From positions 62,001 to 126,000 of the IMG/VR virus record IMGVR_UViG_3300000553_000005: DNA of 64,000 nucleotides, one strand, 5' to 3'. The stretch comes from a virus. The position numbers and the translations under genes were made by a program. This document shows positions 58,209 through 64,000 of this stretch, one piece after another; within the stretch, counting starts at the first letter, position 1; every line of letters begins with the position of its first letter. The notes below the pieces were generated by a model. The model did not search any database and was not told the origin of the DNA. It was given only the letters and a program-made list of their open reading frames with translations.

Positions 58209-58220
58209 ATTAGGTATAAT
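58190..58220 (+). promoter_or_regulatory. TATAAT-type promoter
   Basis: GG-TATAAT at 58215-58220, but the -35 (TCTGAA) is weak. Precedes AAAGGAG and the gene at 58257. Confidence 0.45.
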
Positions 58221-58256
58221 ACCACTAGGGCCACACGGATAAAAGGAGAATTACTG

Positions 58257-58919
58257 ATGGCGAGAACTACTGTAGAGAAGCGTACAGCGGAGCGAATGTC
58301 CACAGAGAAGCAGTTCAAGAAGGTGAAGATCCGTCTTACAGAAAGGCGCAAGCGAGAACGAGAGGCTATTAAGAACCAGGACAACGCTTTGTCATGGCTA
58401 CCTGCGTTTACTCAAGCTACTTTTCCAGATGGGATTCTCCCTCGTATTCGTGCCTTTGAACATATTTGTCGCTCTGCTAAATACCTCTCTTCCGATTTTT
58501 CTCAGACAGATGTGAAGCAGTGGCTCAAAATGAGTGGCTATGTCCCTGATGGCCCTGGGTTTATTCTGAAGAGTGTAAAGTCTGCTGGAATTAGTAAGAT
58601 TAACCCCAGCAAACCTAAAAAGGATGTTGCCAGTTCTCGCAAAAAGAAGGAAACAATCGCCAAAATTAATTATGATGAGCATGAATTGATGTTCAGCTAT
58701 GATTGCATTGCCAATCTCAATTTGGGGAAAAAGATTACTAGGCGAAAAAGTACCATGGTAGAAGGACGAGCCATTTTTGGTAAAGCTGATGACGAAAGGA
58801 CCACTCCCACTTTTGGAGGTAATGGTAACCAGTATCATCATACCTACAGCAACCATCTTCAGCCCTTTATCATCACTTACAATAATGATGGTATCTATAT
58901 TAGTCACCGATTGCTTTAA
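58257..58919 (+). CDS. hypothetical basic protein (220 aa)
   Basis: Strong AAAGGAG SD. N-terminal strongly basic coiled segment (KVKIRLTERRKREREAIKN), a middle region with several aromatic residues, then Lys-rich KPKKDVASSRKKKET. No family was recognised. Confidence 0.6.
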   Translation: MARTTVEKRTAERMSTEKQFKKVKIRLTERRKREREAIKNQDNALSWLPAFTQATFPDGILPRIRAFEHICRSAKYLSSDFSQTDVKQWLKMSGYVPDGPGFILKSVKSAGISKINPSKPKKDVASSRKKKETIAKINYDEHELMFSYDCIANLNLGKKITRRKSTMVEGRAIFGKADDERTTPTFGGNGNQYHHTYSNHLQPFIITYNNDGIYISHRLL

Positions 58920-58930
58920 AGGAGAACCAA

Positions 58931-59098
58931 ATGAGTAGTTTTGAAACCAAGATTGTCATGACCCTGAAGAAGTCCACTAAGGGGACTCATGTGTATGCTA
59001 ACGAGGACAAGGGGGTTAGTGGAGTTTACATCCCTAAGGAATTTCTTCCCGATGAAGCCCCTAAGACTATTCTCCTCACTCTTTCGGAGGACAAATGA
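58931..59098 (+). CDS. hypothetical protein (55 aa)
   Basis: AAAGGAG SD. Beta-strand-rich with a V-Y-I-P-K-E motif, resembling small phage proteins that accompany nucleotidyltransferases. The final ATG overlap (ATGA) joins it to the next gene. Confidence 0.5.
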   Translation: MSSFETKIVMTLKKSTKGTHVYANEDKGVSGVYIPKEFLPDEAPKTILLTLSEDK

Positions 59099-59304
59099 GC
59101 AGCAAAGGTGTTTGTATAAATTGTAGATTCTGTTATGTATTAGATAGTACCCCCTACTCTTCAACTGCTGTTTGCCATAGGTTACATGAGTCTACTGGTC
59201 TTCCCCTTAACCGAAAATGTGAGGAAGAACGTCTAATTTCAATTCTTGGTAGCCCTTCTTGTGGGCCTGATGGGTACTTCTTTGAATCTAAGAGTTTTAA
59301 ATAA
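59095..59304 (+). CDS. cysteine-rich protein (69 aa)
   Basis: CINCRFC at the start, then VCHRLHES and CEEERL. Probably zinc- or FeS-binding. Unassigned. Confidence 0.55.
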   Translation: MSSKGVCINCRFCYVLDSTPYSSTAVCHRLHESTGLPLNRKCEEERLISILGSPSCGPDGYFFESKSFK

Positions 59305-59305
59305 T

Positions 59306-59336
59306 ACACCAAAAATAGTCTAGAATTAGGTATAAT
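59306..59336 (+). promoter_or_regulatory. sigma70-like promoter
   Basis: GG-TATAAT at 59331-59336 with ACACCA at the -35 distance. Followed by AAGGAGG. No good start follows that SD within 20 nt, so the first translated gene may be at 59369 or 59408. Confidence 0.5.
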
Positions 59337-59407
59337 AGGGTAAGGAGGACTACAGCTAGCGCAATCGGATGTTTTATGGTTTACAAAGGAATTTTCGGGA
59401 GGTAAAC

Positions 59408-59557
59408 ATGCTAGATCAAGAATGGCTGGTAATCCCCTGTATGATGGTGTCGTTTCTTATTCGCGTTCCAATCTTTATCATAACCTTTATGATTGGGAGT
59501 GTGGTGGATGCGGTTCGCTACGGTTGGGATTTGTCGAACTTTCATCAATGTGAATAG
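59408..59557 (+). CDS. single-TM membrane protein (49 aa)
   Basis: Starts after GGGAGG. One or two close hydrophobic helices (WLVIPCMMVSFLIRVPIFIITFMIGSV). An in-frame ATG at 59369 would add 13 residues. Function unknown. Confidence 0.5.
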   Translation: MLDQEWLVIPCMMVSFLIRVPIFIITFMIGSVVDAVRYGWDLSNFHQCE

Positions 59558-59566
59558 AGGTTAAAA

Positions 59567-60148
59567 ATGGAGCAAGGGAGTATCTTGAGAAAAATTAAAA
59601 GTCTAGCTGTTTCCAAGTTCTTCAGGGAGAGTCGTAAACCTGTGGGCTATGATGAGAGCTACAATGAAAAGACCCTTATTGAGATGGTTAGCAATAACTC
59701 CATCCTCTCCACTCCTGGGTATCGGGATGGCGTGGTTCTGGTTCCTGTGCTGCCCCGTTTCATGCGTTGCCCCGTTGTTCCTCTGACCCCTAATCTAGAG
59801 TTCAAGACCACCTACGAGAGCCGTATTCCGGGTGAAACGCCTCGTAAGCGCACGGTGGCTGTCGTTGATCAACTTCCCATCGCTGGTTATGTCTCTGCTG
59901 TTCTCTACCGCCATGATGTGCTGGTAGAGGATGGGGATGCCTCTGGTGATTCGGAATGGGAAGTGGTGGCTCTCCTGGCGCATCCTGAGTCCAAACCGGA
60001 ACCTATGAATGTGGGTACGTTAATGGCTAACCACTTCAAGGCAGCAGGGGGAACCGCTACCAACATGACCCCTGAGGAGTTTGAAAAGGCTCTGCGTGAA
60101 AGCTACAATTTCTGGAAGAATCATACCATGGCAGAGGTACGTTCATGA
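59567..60148 (+). CDS. conserved phage protein, possibly DUF3228
   Basis: 193 aa, GC-richer than its neighbours. The C-terminus has the pattern GTLMANHFKAAGGTATNMTPEEFEKALRESYNFWKNH, typical of a family I associate with DUF3228. Central strands hold VPVLPRFMRCPVVPLTPN. Role unknown. Confidence 0.5.
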   Translation: MEQGSILRKIKSLAVSKFFRESRKPVGYDESYNEKTLIEMVSNNSILSTPGYRDGVVLVPVLPRFMRCPVVPLTPNLEFKTTYESRIPGETPRKRTVAVVDQLPIAGYVSAVLYRHDVLVEDGDASGDSEWEVVALLAHPESKPEPMNVGTLMANHFKAAGGTATNMTPEEFEKALRESYNFWKNHTMAEVRS

Positions 60149-60276
60149 AATATATTAAATTCACCATCCTATATCCTATCCTAGCTATTTCTTACTGCTT
60201 AGGATGTCCTGGTATTTTCCTGGCTACTTCTGAAACTCTCAATCGTATTAAGGGAATTCACAATGAACAACGATGA
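60145..60276 (+). CDS. 43-aa signal-anchor peptide
   Basis: ATGA overlap with the previous gene. N-terminal hydrophobic helix (FTILYPILAISYCLGCPGIFLA) with a cysteine pair, perhaps a lipoprotein-like lysis or membrane peptide. Weak support. Confidence 0.4.
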   Translation: MKYIKFTILYPILAISYCLGCPGIFLATSETLNRIKGIHNEQR

Positions 60277-60451
60277 ACTAGGTAAATATCTTCAAGCTTA
60301 CAGGGCGGGGCATAGTTGGGAAGACCGTTTCCTAGCCCAGCAGATTGAGTTATTTCAAAAAGATCTCAAACATGGAGTTGGAGTTCTTGGCTTGGAATCC
60401 TCCACTTCTGAGGATGTTTACTTCGCTTCTCTTATGGGAATTAAACTCTAA
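60263..60451 (+). CDS. hypothetical protein (62 aa)
   Basis: Overlaps the previous frame by 14 nt; a GGGA SD lies 8-9 nt upstream. Helical. No family was recognised. Confidence 0.5.
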   Translation: MNNDELGKYLQAYRAGHSWEDRFLAQQIELFQKDLKHGVGVLGLESSTSEDVYFASLMGIKL

Positions 60452-60672
60452 TGGATAATCGTATTATGGATATCAAACAATCCAGACCTTACGAACACTC
60501 TATTCTTAGTATTTCACTAGATACTTCAGGCTTTGACAATGAAGAGGTCGAAGCCGTTCTTTTTTATAAAGAGTATGAGGATCATCCAGATCATCATCAT
60601 ATTTGCCTAAACCGTGTCGAGGCTTACAAACTATTTGTATGGTTAGAGGATAATATGGATAAATTGACATAA
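60451..60672 (+). CDS. hypothetical acidic protein (73 aa)
   Basis: Overlaps the preceding stop by one base. Glu/Asp/His-rich middle (EYEDHPDHHHICLN). No family was recognised. Confidence 0.5.
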   Translation: MDNRIMDIKQSRPYEHSILSISLDTSGFDNEEVEAVLFYKEYEDHPDHHHICLNRVEAYKLFVWLEDNMDKLT

Positions 60673-60696
60673 AATAAACTAACAAAATGTTATAAT
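60664..60696 (+). promoter_or_regulatory. TTGACA/TATAAT promoter
   Basis: TTGACA (60664-60669) and TATAAT (60691-60696) with a 21-nt spacer, then GGAGG and the ATG at 60708. The hexamers are perfect but the spacing is long. Confidence 0.5.
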
Positions 60697-60707
60697 GGAG
60701 GAACGTT

Positions 60708-60950
60708 ATGCGTAAATTCATTATAACTTGCTTGGCAGTTCCATTTATTATATTTAAAGTAGCTTTTTTATATAAAGATGACTCTCATATTAAACATACT
60801 ATTGCTATATCACAGGCAGTTGAACCTACCTATCGAATTTCAGCGCAACTTAATCCTGATTTACGAATTAAAATTTCCGCTGCTCTTTCAGAAATAAACA
60901 GAGATGGAACTGTCACTCCCATATTTATTTTAAAGACCCCAACTTTTTGA
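60708..60950 (+). CDS. small protein with N-terminal membrane or signal segment (80 aa)
   Basis: The first 22 residues (RKFIITCLAVPFIIFKVAFLY) form a hydrophobic segment after a basic start, so an exported or anchored protein is likely. The remainder is a soluble domain. Unassigned. Confidence 0.5.
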   Translation: MRKFIITCLAVPFIIFKVAFLYKDDSHIKHTIAISQAVEPTYRISAQLNPDLRIKISAALSEINRDGTVTPIFILKTPTF

Positions 60951-60979
60951 GTATTGATTGTTTTAAAGGAGGGTATCAA

Positions 60980-61285
60980 ATGACTGTCTGGAAATATTGT
61001 GAATGTGGTTGTCATGGCTACGAATGCGGCAAGTATTGGGCCTTTCATGATCTAAGAGGAGATAATCTTTTTCATCTCCATAGAGGACACGGCTGGATTA
61101 GTCCAAAATTGGGGGTTTTTCAAACTGTGGAAGATTGCACAAGACAAATCAGGATTATGGAAGGTCATGATGAAATTGATTTTGAATTGGCAACGATTGA
61201 ATATGACTATGCAATCCATCCCGAGGCCATGAAACGTATTCGCTTAATTGTCGATCAACTTAAGGAGAGGTCTATTGCATCCTGA
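60980..61285 (+). CDS. hypothetical protein (101 aa) with CxCxC motif
   Basis: AAAGGAGGG SD. N-terminal YCECGCHGYECG cysteine cluster resembles a zinc or metal site. Unassigned. Confidence 0.55.
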   Translation: MTVWKYCECGCHGYECGKYWAFHDLRGDNLFHLHRGHGWISPKLGVFQTVEDCTRQIRIMEGHDEIDFELATIEYDYAIHPEAMKRIRLIVDQLKERSIAS

Positions 61286-61451
61286 AACCACTCATATCCA
61301 GCAAAATCTGAACTTAGAAGTGGCTCATGGGACTCTCACTAAGACTTATAATCTATGGATCAAGAATCGTTTTTTTCAACTAACTCAACGTGAACTTGAC
61401 ACGTTACACGATGTTCTTGATAAACATCGAACAAATGAGTCAATTGGCTAA
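61275..61451 (+). CDS. hypothetical protein (58 aa, TTG start)
   Basis: AAGGAG upstream of TTG 61275. Overlaps the previous gene by 11 nt. Helical (RELDTLHDVLDKHR). The TTG start is an inference. Confidence 0.4.
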   Translation: MHPETTHIQQNLNLEVAHGTLTKTYNLWIKNRFFQLTQRELDTLHDVLDKHRTNESIG

Positions 61452-61472
61452 ATAAAACGCCTCAAAAATAAT

Positions 61473-61503
61473 TTGCCCAACTTTTGAAAAAGTCCGGTAT
61501 ACT
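61473..61503 (+). promoter_or_regulatory. sigma70-like promoter
   Basis: TTGCCC-AA-N17-GG-TATACT followed by CGGAGG and the gene at 61525. A strong consensus match. Confidence 0.7.
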
Positions 61504-61524
61504 ACAGTATCGGAGGCGTCACCC

Positions 61525-61749
61525 ATGCTTTTCACCTATTCAAGCGTTGAACGGATGAATGAACTGGTCGAGAAGGCCAATAAATCGCTTCGCAAGATTG
61601 GAATTTCTGAAATCGTGATTGATAGTGTAAAGACTCGTAAGGTGCAGGTTGGCGAGAACGCTTTTCTGGAACCCATCTACAAGGGTGAAGGCTTCAGTGA
61701 GGCTGAACTTCGTGATCTTAGAAATTATTTTGATTTAGTCATCCAATGA
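61525..61749 (+). CDS. hypothetical protein (74 aa)
   Basis: GGAGG SD, own promoter. Mixed alpha/beta. It is the last gene before the structured RNA. Unassigned. Confidence 0.55.
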   Translation: MLFTYSSVERMNELVEKANKSLRKIGISEIVIDSVKTRKVQVGENAFLEPIYKGEGFSEAELRDLRNYFDLVIQ

Positions 61750-61776
61750 ATCAGTATTATCCAAAGAAGGCGGTTC

Positions 61777-62052
61777 TTAAGTCCTGAGAACCTGGAATCG
61801 CCAGTTGTGTGTGGGCCTCAGGAGTCCTATCACGAAAGAGCTTGGACAGGCAATGCTCTTGCACTACTGGCCCCGAAAGGGGCCTTTGGTGGTGATGACA
61901 GGTAGGCCAACAACTTCGGTTGTGAAATCCTGACAGTGGCGAAGAATTGACTGTCCAGAGCCAGTTCAGTCTTCCGGTGGTGGGAGGGTGCGCAACCGAC
62001 TGCCATTTACGAGCCGGGAGGGGGAAGGCGAAAGCTCTCCCCCTTCTTTTTT
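61777..62052 (+). ncRNA. ~275-nt structured noncoding RNA with terminator
   Basis: No frame covers this GC-rich segment. Helices: GGTTCT/AGAACC inside GGCG/CGCC near the 5' end, AAGAGC/GCTCTT, a long hairpin containing GGCCCC-GAAA-GGGGCC flanked by CACTACT/GGTGGTG, ACAACTTCGGTTGT with a TTCG loop, GACTG/CAGTC, and a final terminator. Stable GNRA/UUCG loops indicate selection for RNA structure. It has no resemblance I could identify to tmRNA, RNase P, 6S or known riboswitches. It may end the upstream transcript or be an independent RNA; a promoter of its own is not obvious. Confidence 0.6.
62017..62052 (+). terminator. strong intrinsic terminator
   Basis: GGGGGA pairs with TCCCCC, capped by a C-GAAA-G tetraloop; TTTTTT follows (62047-62052). 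Confidence 0.9.
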
Positions 62053-62082
62053 AACTTTCTAACCCTATCTTTGAGGGATGCT

Positions 62083-62778
62083 ATGTTTGAATTTGAGGCT
62101 GGGTTATTAAAACAAGGCTACACCATTTGGGGTAAGAGAATATCTCAAAATATTCATTTTCTTCAGCCTGTAATCGACAAGATTGAAGGAAGATTAATTA
62201 AACATGGAGTCCCTTATCATCATAGTCACGGAGATCTCCCTATAAGTGTAGTAACAGGAAGTTTAGATGGAACCATAACTATCATCCCGTCTGAGGCAAC
62301 GTCAGATATTAATATTCTTTCCATTGGAAAGGCTATACCAGGAATGAAAGATGGCCCTCCCAATGACCCGAAAGCTAGATCTATACCGGAAGGGAGTGAC
62401 GTATATATTCTTACGGGGGTTAAAATGCTCACGGCCAAAGAATTTGTTGCCACTACTTCCTACGCTATTCTTTGGGGTAAATATAATGATTTGAAGCTTG
62501 GAGAACTATCTTTAGAGGATTGGTCAAAATTGTACAAGACCAAAACTAAGCTTGATTGGGAATTGAGTGAGAAGGAACTAAAAAAACAAACAAAATCTAA
62601 AAATTCTTGCTTCAAAAATTCAAAAATTGGGTATAATAGTGTATCGGAGGAAGACATGGAATGCATTCTTGGTGGGACTTACGAGGATTTGGCCGAAAAG
62701 CTTCGGGAAGATGGAATGGAAGAAGTTGAAATCAGCAAGCTCATCGCTGAATTGGAAATGGCTGTTGAAGCTGCATAA
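62083..62778 (+). CDS. hypothetical protein (231 aa) with in-frame internal promoter and start
   Basis: Start at ATG 62083 after GAGGGA. The first ~175 residues are an independent mixed domain; then comes a Lys-rich linker (KELKKQTKSKNSCFKN). The last 40 residues (MECILGGTYEDLAEK...) form a separate helical module beginning at an internal ATG with its own SD and promoter. The two parts may have been separate genes that became fused in frame. Function unknown. Confidence 0.55.
   Translation: MFEFEAGLLKQGYTIWGKRISQNIHFLQPVIDKIEGRLIKHGVPYHHSHGDLPISVVTGSLDGTITIIPSEATSDINILSIGKAIPGMKDGPPNDPKARSIPEGSDVYILTGVKMLTAKEFVATTSYAILWGKYNDLKLGELSLEDWSKLYKTKTKLDWELSEKELKKQTKSKNSCFKNSKIGYNSVSEEDMECILGGTYEDLAEKLREDGMEEVEISKLIAELEMAVEAA
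62607..62637 (+). promoter_or_regulatory. sigma70-like promoter inside an open reading frame
   Basis: TTGCTTCA-N17-GG-TATAAT, then CGGAGG and ATG 62656. Near-perfect match to the window promoter consensus although located inside the gene at 62083. Confidence 0.65.
62656..62778 (+). CDS. 40-aa acidic helical protein from internal start
   Basis: In frame with the gene at 62083. Rich in Glu and Leu (EISKLIAELEMAVEAA) and expressed from its own promoter and GGAGG. It may be an independent product or an isoform. Confidence 0.45.
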   Translation: MECILGGTYEDLAEKLREDGMEEVEISKLIAELEMAVEAA

Positions 62779-62805
62779 CAAGAATTAATTTTAAAGGAAT
62801 TAGAC

Positions 62806-63018
62806 ATGATGGATAAGGCTCTAAAGACGTTTTTCGTTGCGGCTACGCTTCCTGGGGCCTTGCTGCTCCCCTATATGAATGGTCTGGTGAATGGGATAGC
62901 TGCTGCGGCTGGCTTCATCCTGTATCATCATGGTCATCCTGCTATTGGTATAGGTTTGATGGTATACGCTGCTGTCTCCAGTACCTTTACAGTGGCTTTG
63001 GCTAACCGAAGAGGATGA
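62806..63018 (+). CDS. two-TM membrane protein (70 aa)
   Basis: AAAGGA SD. Two hydrophobic helices separated by GHPAIG. Ends in NRRG. Function unknown. Confidence 0.55.
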   Translation: MMDKALKTFFVAATLPGALLLPYMNGLVNGIAAAAGFILYHHGHPAIGIGLMVYAAVSSTFTVALANRRG

Positions 63019-63026
63019 TATTTAAA

Positions 63027-63179
63027 ATGAGTCTTTTTGATAAGAAATCCTGCTTGGCTATTGGCGGTGGGGCTTTCCTTCTAGGTTATTTAGGATTGGG
63101 GTTATTTCAGTGTGGCATCTTACTCATCCCTGGCCTTGCTATTCTGGCAGTCATTAAGGACTATTCAGAAAAAAATTAA
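63027..63179 (+). CDS. 50-aa two-TM membrane peptide
   Basis: Hydrophobic helices (CLAIGGGAFLLGYLGLGLFQ and GILLIPGLAILAVI). No clear SD. Follows the two-TM gene at 62806 and may act with it. Confidence 0.45.
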   Translation: MSLFDKKSCLAIGGGAFLLGYLGLGLFQCGILLIPGLAILAVIKDYSEKN

Positions 63180-63180
63180 A

Positions 63181-63231
63181 GGAGTTAGTTGTGTTTCTCG
63201 CAGTGAGAAGCCCATAGAAGAGGAGGAGTGA
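63181..63231 (+). pseudogene. residual gene tail duplicated from the next gene
   Basis: The frame reads SRSEKPIEEEE before TGA and is closely similar to the end of the following gene (SHSVKPIEEEK), with matching DNA. It has AAAGGAG upstream but no start. It looks like the remnant of a tandem duplicate whose body was deleted. Confidence 0.5.
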
Positions 63232-63232
63232 G

Positions 63233-63382
63233 ATGAGCCTGGAAAAAGACTTGAAGAGTGTTAAGCAGATATGGTGGGAAGGTGAGGATCTATTTATTTC
63301 TACTGAAGATGGAGCCACTATTCGTCTAGAGAAAGCCTACTTTATGTCTCACAGTGTTAAGCCCATAGAAGAAGAGAAGTAA
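63233..63382 (+). CDS. hypothetical protein (49 aa)
   Basis: AGGAGG SD. A small beta-rich protein ending in KPIEEEK. Its last codons are duplicated upstream at 63181-63231. Unassigned. Confidence 0.5.
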   Translation: MSLEKDLKSVKQIWWEGEDLFISTEDGATIRLEKAYFMSHSVKPIEEEK

Positions 63383-63383
63383 C

Positions 63384-63590
63384 ATGCCTTGCCCTTGCCT
63401 CCTTGCTGATGAACCTTGCAGACCTGACTGCTCTTGTGTTAACCCTCTTATGTCTTGCGGCTGTCTTTGTTGCTGCACTTATGGTAGTCCTGAACAACAG
63501 AAACGTCAGGCTAATAGACTGGTCACTAACCAAAAAAGAACTCATGTCTTATGTGTGGGAAAACATGGAGAAGATAATTACTGGGGTTGA
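63384..63590 (+). CDS. cysteine-rich protein (68 aa)
   Basis: Starts right after the previous stop. Contains PCPCLLADEPCRPDCSCVNP, then MSCGCLCCCTYGSPEQQKRQANRLV. The repeated Cys pattern followed by YGSxEQ resembles a recurrent small phage protein. Another frame in the same interval reads as a membrane segment, but the cysteine-rich frame has the better start and pattern. Confidence 0.45.
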   Translation: MPCPCLLADEPCRPDCSCVNPLMSCGCLCCCTYGSPEQQKRQANRLVTNQKRTHVLCVGKHGEDNYWG

Positions 63591-63830
63591 GATTTAGCCT
63601 TTTTAGTTTCAGATATTTTCTTCTTGGTTTCTTCAGAACAACTTACCCCTTTATTCCAAGATGGTTTACCCATTTTAGCCTCAGATATTTTCCTTTTGGT
63701 TTCTTCAGTCATTACATGCCCTTGAAGACTGTCACTGATATGTTTCTTTTGCTCATCAGTTCTTTTCTTTCCTGTGTTAGCTTTTCCAACTTTCTCTGCA
63801 TGTTCTTTGGTAATTATTTGTTTACTCCTG
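63578..63830 (-). pseudogene. remnant of a NUMOD3 homing endonuclease
   Basis: On the reverse strand the frame reads tandem NUMOD3 units: GKKRTDEQKKHISDSLQGH, EETKRKISEAKMGKPSWN and EETKKKISETKKAK. An in-frame TAG lies directly upstream of the repeats and there is no start or nuclease domain within the window, so only the DNA-binding C-terminus survives. NUMOD3 repeats are found in GIY-YIG and HNH homing enzymes. Confidence 0.65.
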
Positions 63831-63844
63831 AAAGGTAGGTTGCT

Positions 63845-64000
63845 ATGCTAGAGGTACAGAAATTTCTTTTGTCCAATACTTTATCGGACCTTAAGGAAAA
63901 GTATGCCATCAATTATAGGGTGGGTGATATAGAAAGTTTGGTTAGTTTAAATTACAACCAGATTGAGTCTCCTATGGGAGAGAAGATTGTGCAGGAATGC
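63845..64000 (+). CDS. RNA ligase (T4 Rnl1-like), N-terminal part (3' truncated by window)
   Basis: The visible 52 residues (KYAINYRVGDIESLVSLNYN, then QIESPMGEKIVQEC) match the segment before the adenylation motif of T4 RnlA-type RNA ligases, where E-C-R-G-x-I/L follows the 'YNQIESP' region. The catalytic KxDG lies beyond the window. RNA ligases repair nicked tRNA with the help of an end-healing kinase/phosphatase; the kinase and cREC genes at 44.5-45.2 kb are plausible partners. Confidence 0.65.
   Translation, partial: MLEVQKFLLSNTLSDLKEKYAINYRVGDIESLVSLNYNQIESPMGEKIVQEC

Noticed and set aside
61777-62052. RNase P RNA, tmRNA or 6S RNA
   Set aside because: The hallmark conserved segments of these RNAs (such as the RNase P GAGGAAAGTCC and ACAGAAA boxes and the tmRNA tRNA-like end) are absent.
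63403-63597. A second overlapping frame predicting a membrane segment
   Set aside because: The overlapping cysteine-rich frame has a better-placed start and a recognisable residue pattern. Both cannot be full genes.
1-64000. CRISPR arrays, insertion sequences, integrase or attachment sites
   Set aside because: No direct-repeat array, transposase, terminal inverted repeats or integrase-like protein was seen.

Overview
The window is a contiguous piece of a large tailed-phage (Caudoviricetes) genome. The evidence is dense, almost unidirectional packing with ATGA/TAATG overlaps, many genes of 40-100 codons, seven tRNA-type genes, at least six homing-endonuclease traces, and a full virus-type replication and recombination set. 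I see no integrase, IS element or CRISPR array and no recognisable capsid or tail gene. It therefore looks like the early/replication and accessory half of a jumbo-type lytic phage. The host is unknown. A heptosyltransferase-like GT9 domain hints at a Gram-negative host but does not prove it. The sequence is mostly AT-rich, with GC-richer islands near 5.15-5.6, 43.0-43.5 and 59.6-60.1 kb that suggest mosaic ancestry.

Layout. 1-0.7 kb: the end of a GH46-like endolysin gene and a small membrane protein. 0.7-4.1 kb: a structured-RNA and tRNA cluster interrupted by two HNH genes, including about 670 nt of strongly structured, gene-free sequence (1867-2540). 4.2-10.3 kb: small genes, a 97-nt helix-closed RNA beside tRNA-Lys, and a methyltransferase-GT9 fusion. 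10.4-26.3 kb: DNA metabolism, in order SNF2-type helicase, helicase-loader-like protein, candidate SSB, DNA methylase, RuvC-like resolvase, RecA/UvsX-like recombinase, half-length SbcC, SbcD and NAD+-dependent DNA ligase. 26.3-37.5 kb: accessory enzymes, including three further metallophosphoesterases, an HslV/proteasome-like hydrolase, a degenerate ThyX-like protein, a kinase, a standalone NFACT-R domain, a C39-peptidase/GNAT fusion and YAR-repeat proteins. 37.6-42.6 kb: a reverse-strand operon of YkgJ, DUF3326 and a duplicated 1236-aa zinc-rich protein. 42.7-46.3 kb: a recombination scar with a broken P-loop gene, a zinc-ribbon gene, an EDxHD homing endonuclease, a second P-loop kinase and a cREC receiver. 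46.4-50.7 kb: an intein-containing DinG/XPD helicase and a DnaB-type helicase. 50.7-61.7 kb: nucleotide enzymes (dCMP-type deaminase, 5'-nucleotidase, HAD, COG3541 nucleotidyltransferase) among many tiny genes. 61.8-62.05 kb: an unassigned structured RNA ending in a strong terminator. 62.1-64 kb: small membrane and cysteine-rich genes, a NUMOD3 remnant and the start of an RNA ligase gene.

Regulation. Two signals recur immediately upstream of Shine-Dalgarno sites. One is a sigma70-like promoter, TTGCC(A/T)CA-N17-GGTATAATA; the other is an AGTATTAACA / AGTAATAACA motif with no visible -35 element. Both put the expected transcript start almost at the ribosome-binding site. Several genes, including one HNH endonuclease gene, have hairpins that bury the ribosome-binding site.

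Best candidates for something undescribed: the structured RNAs at 774-1040, 1867-2540, 7491-7587 and 61777-62052; the tRNA genes with hairpin insertions; and the reverse-strand DUF3326 operon.
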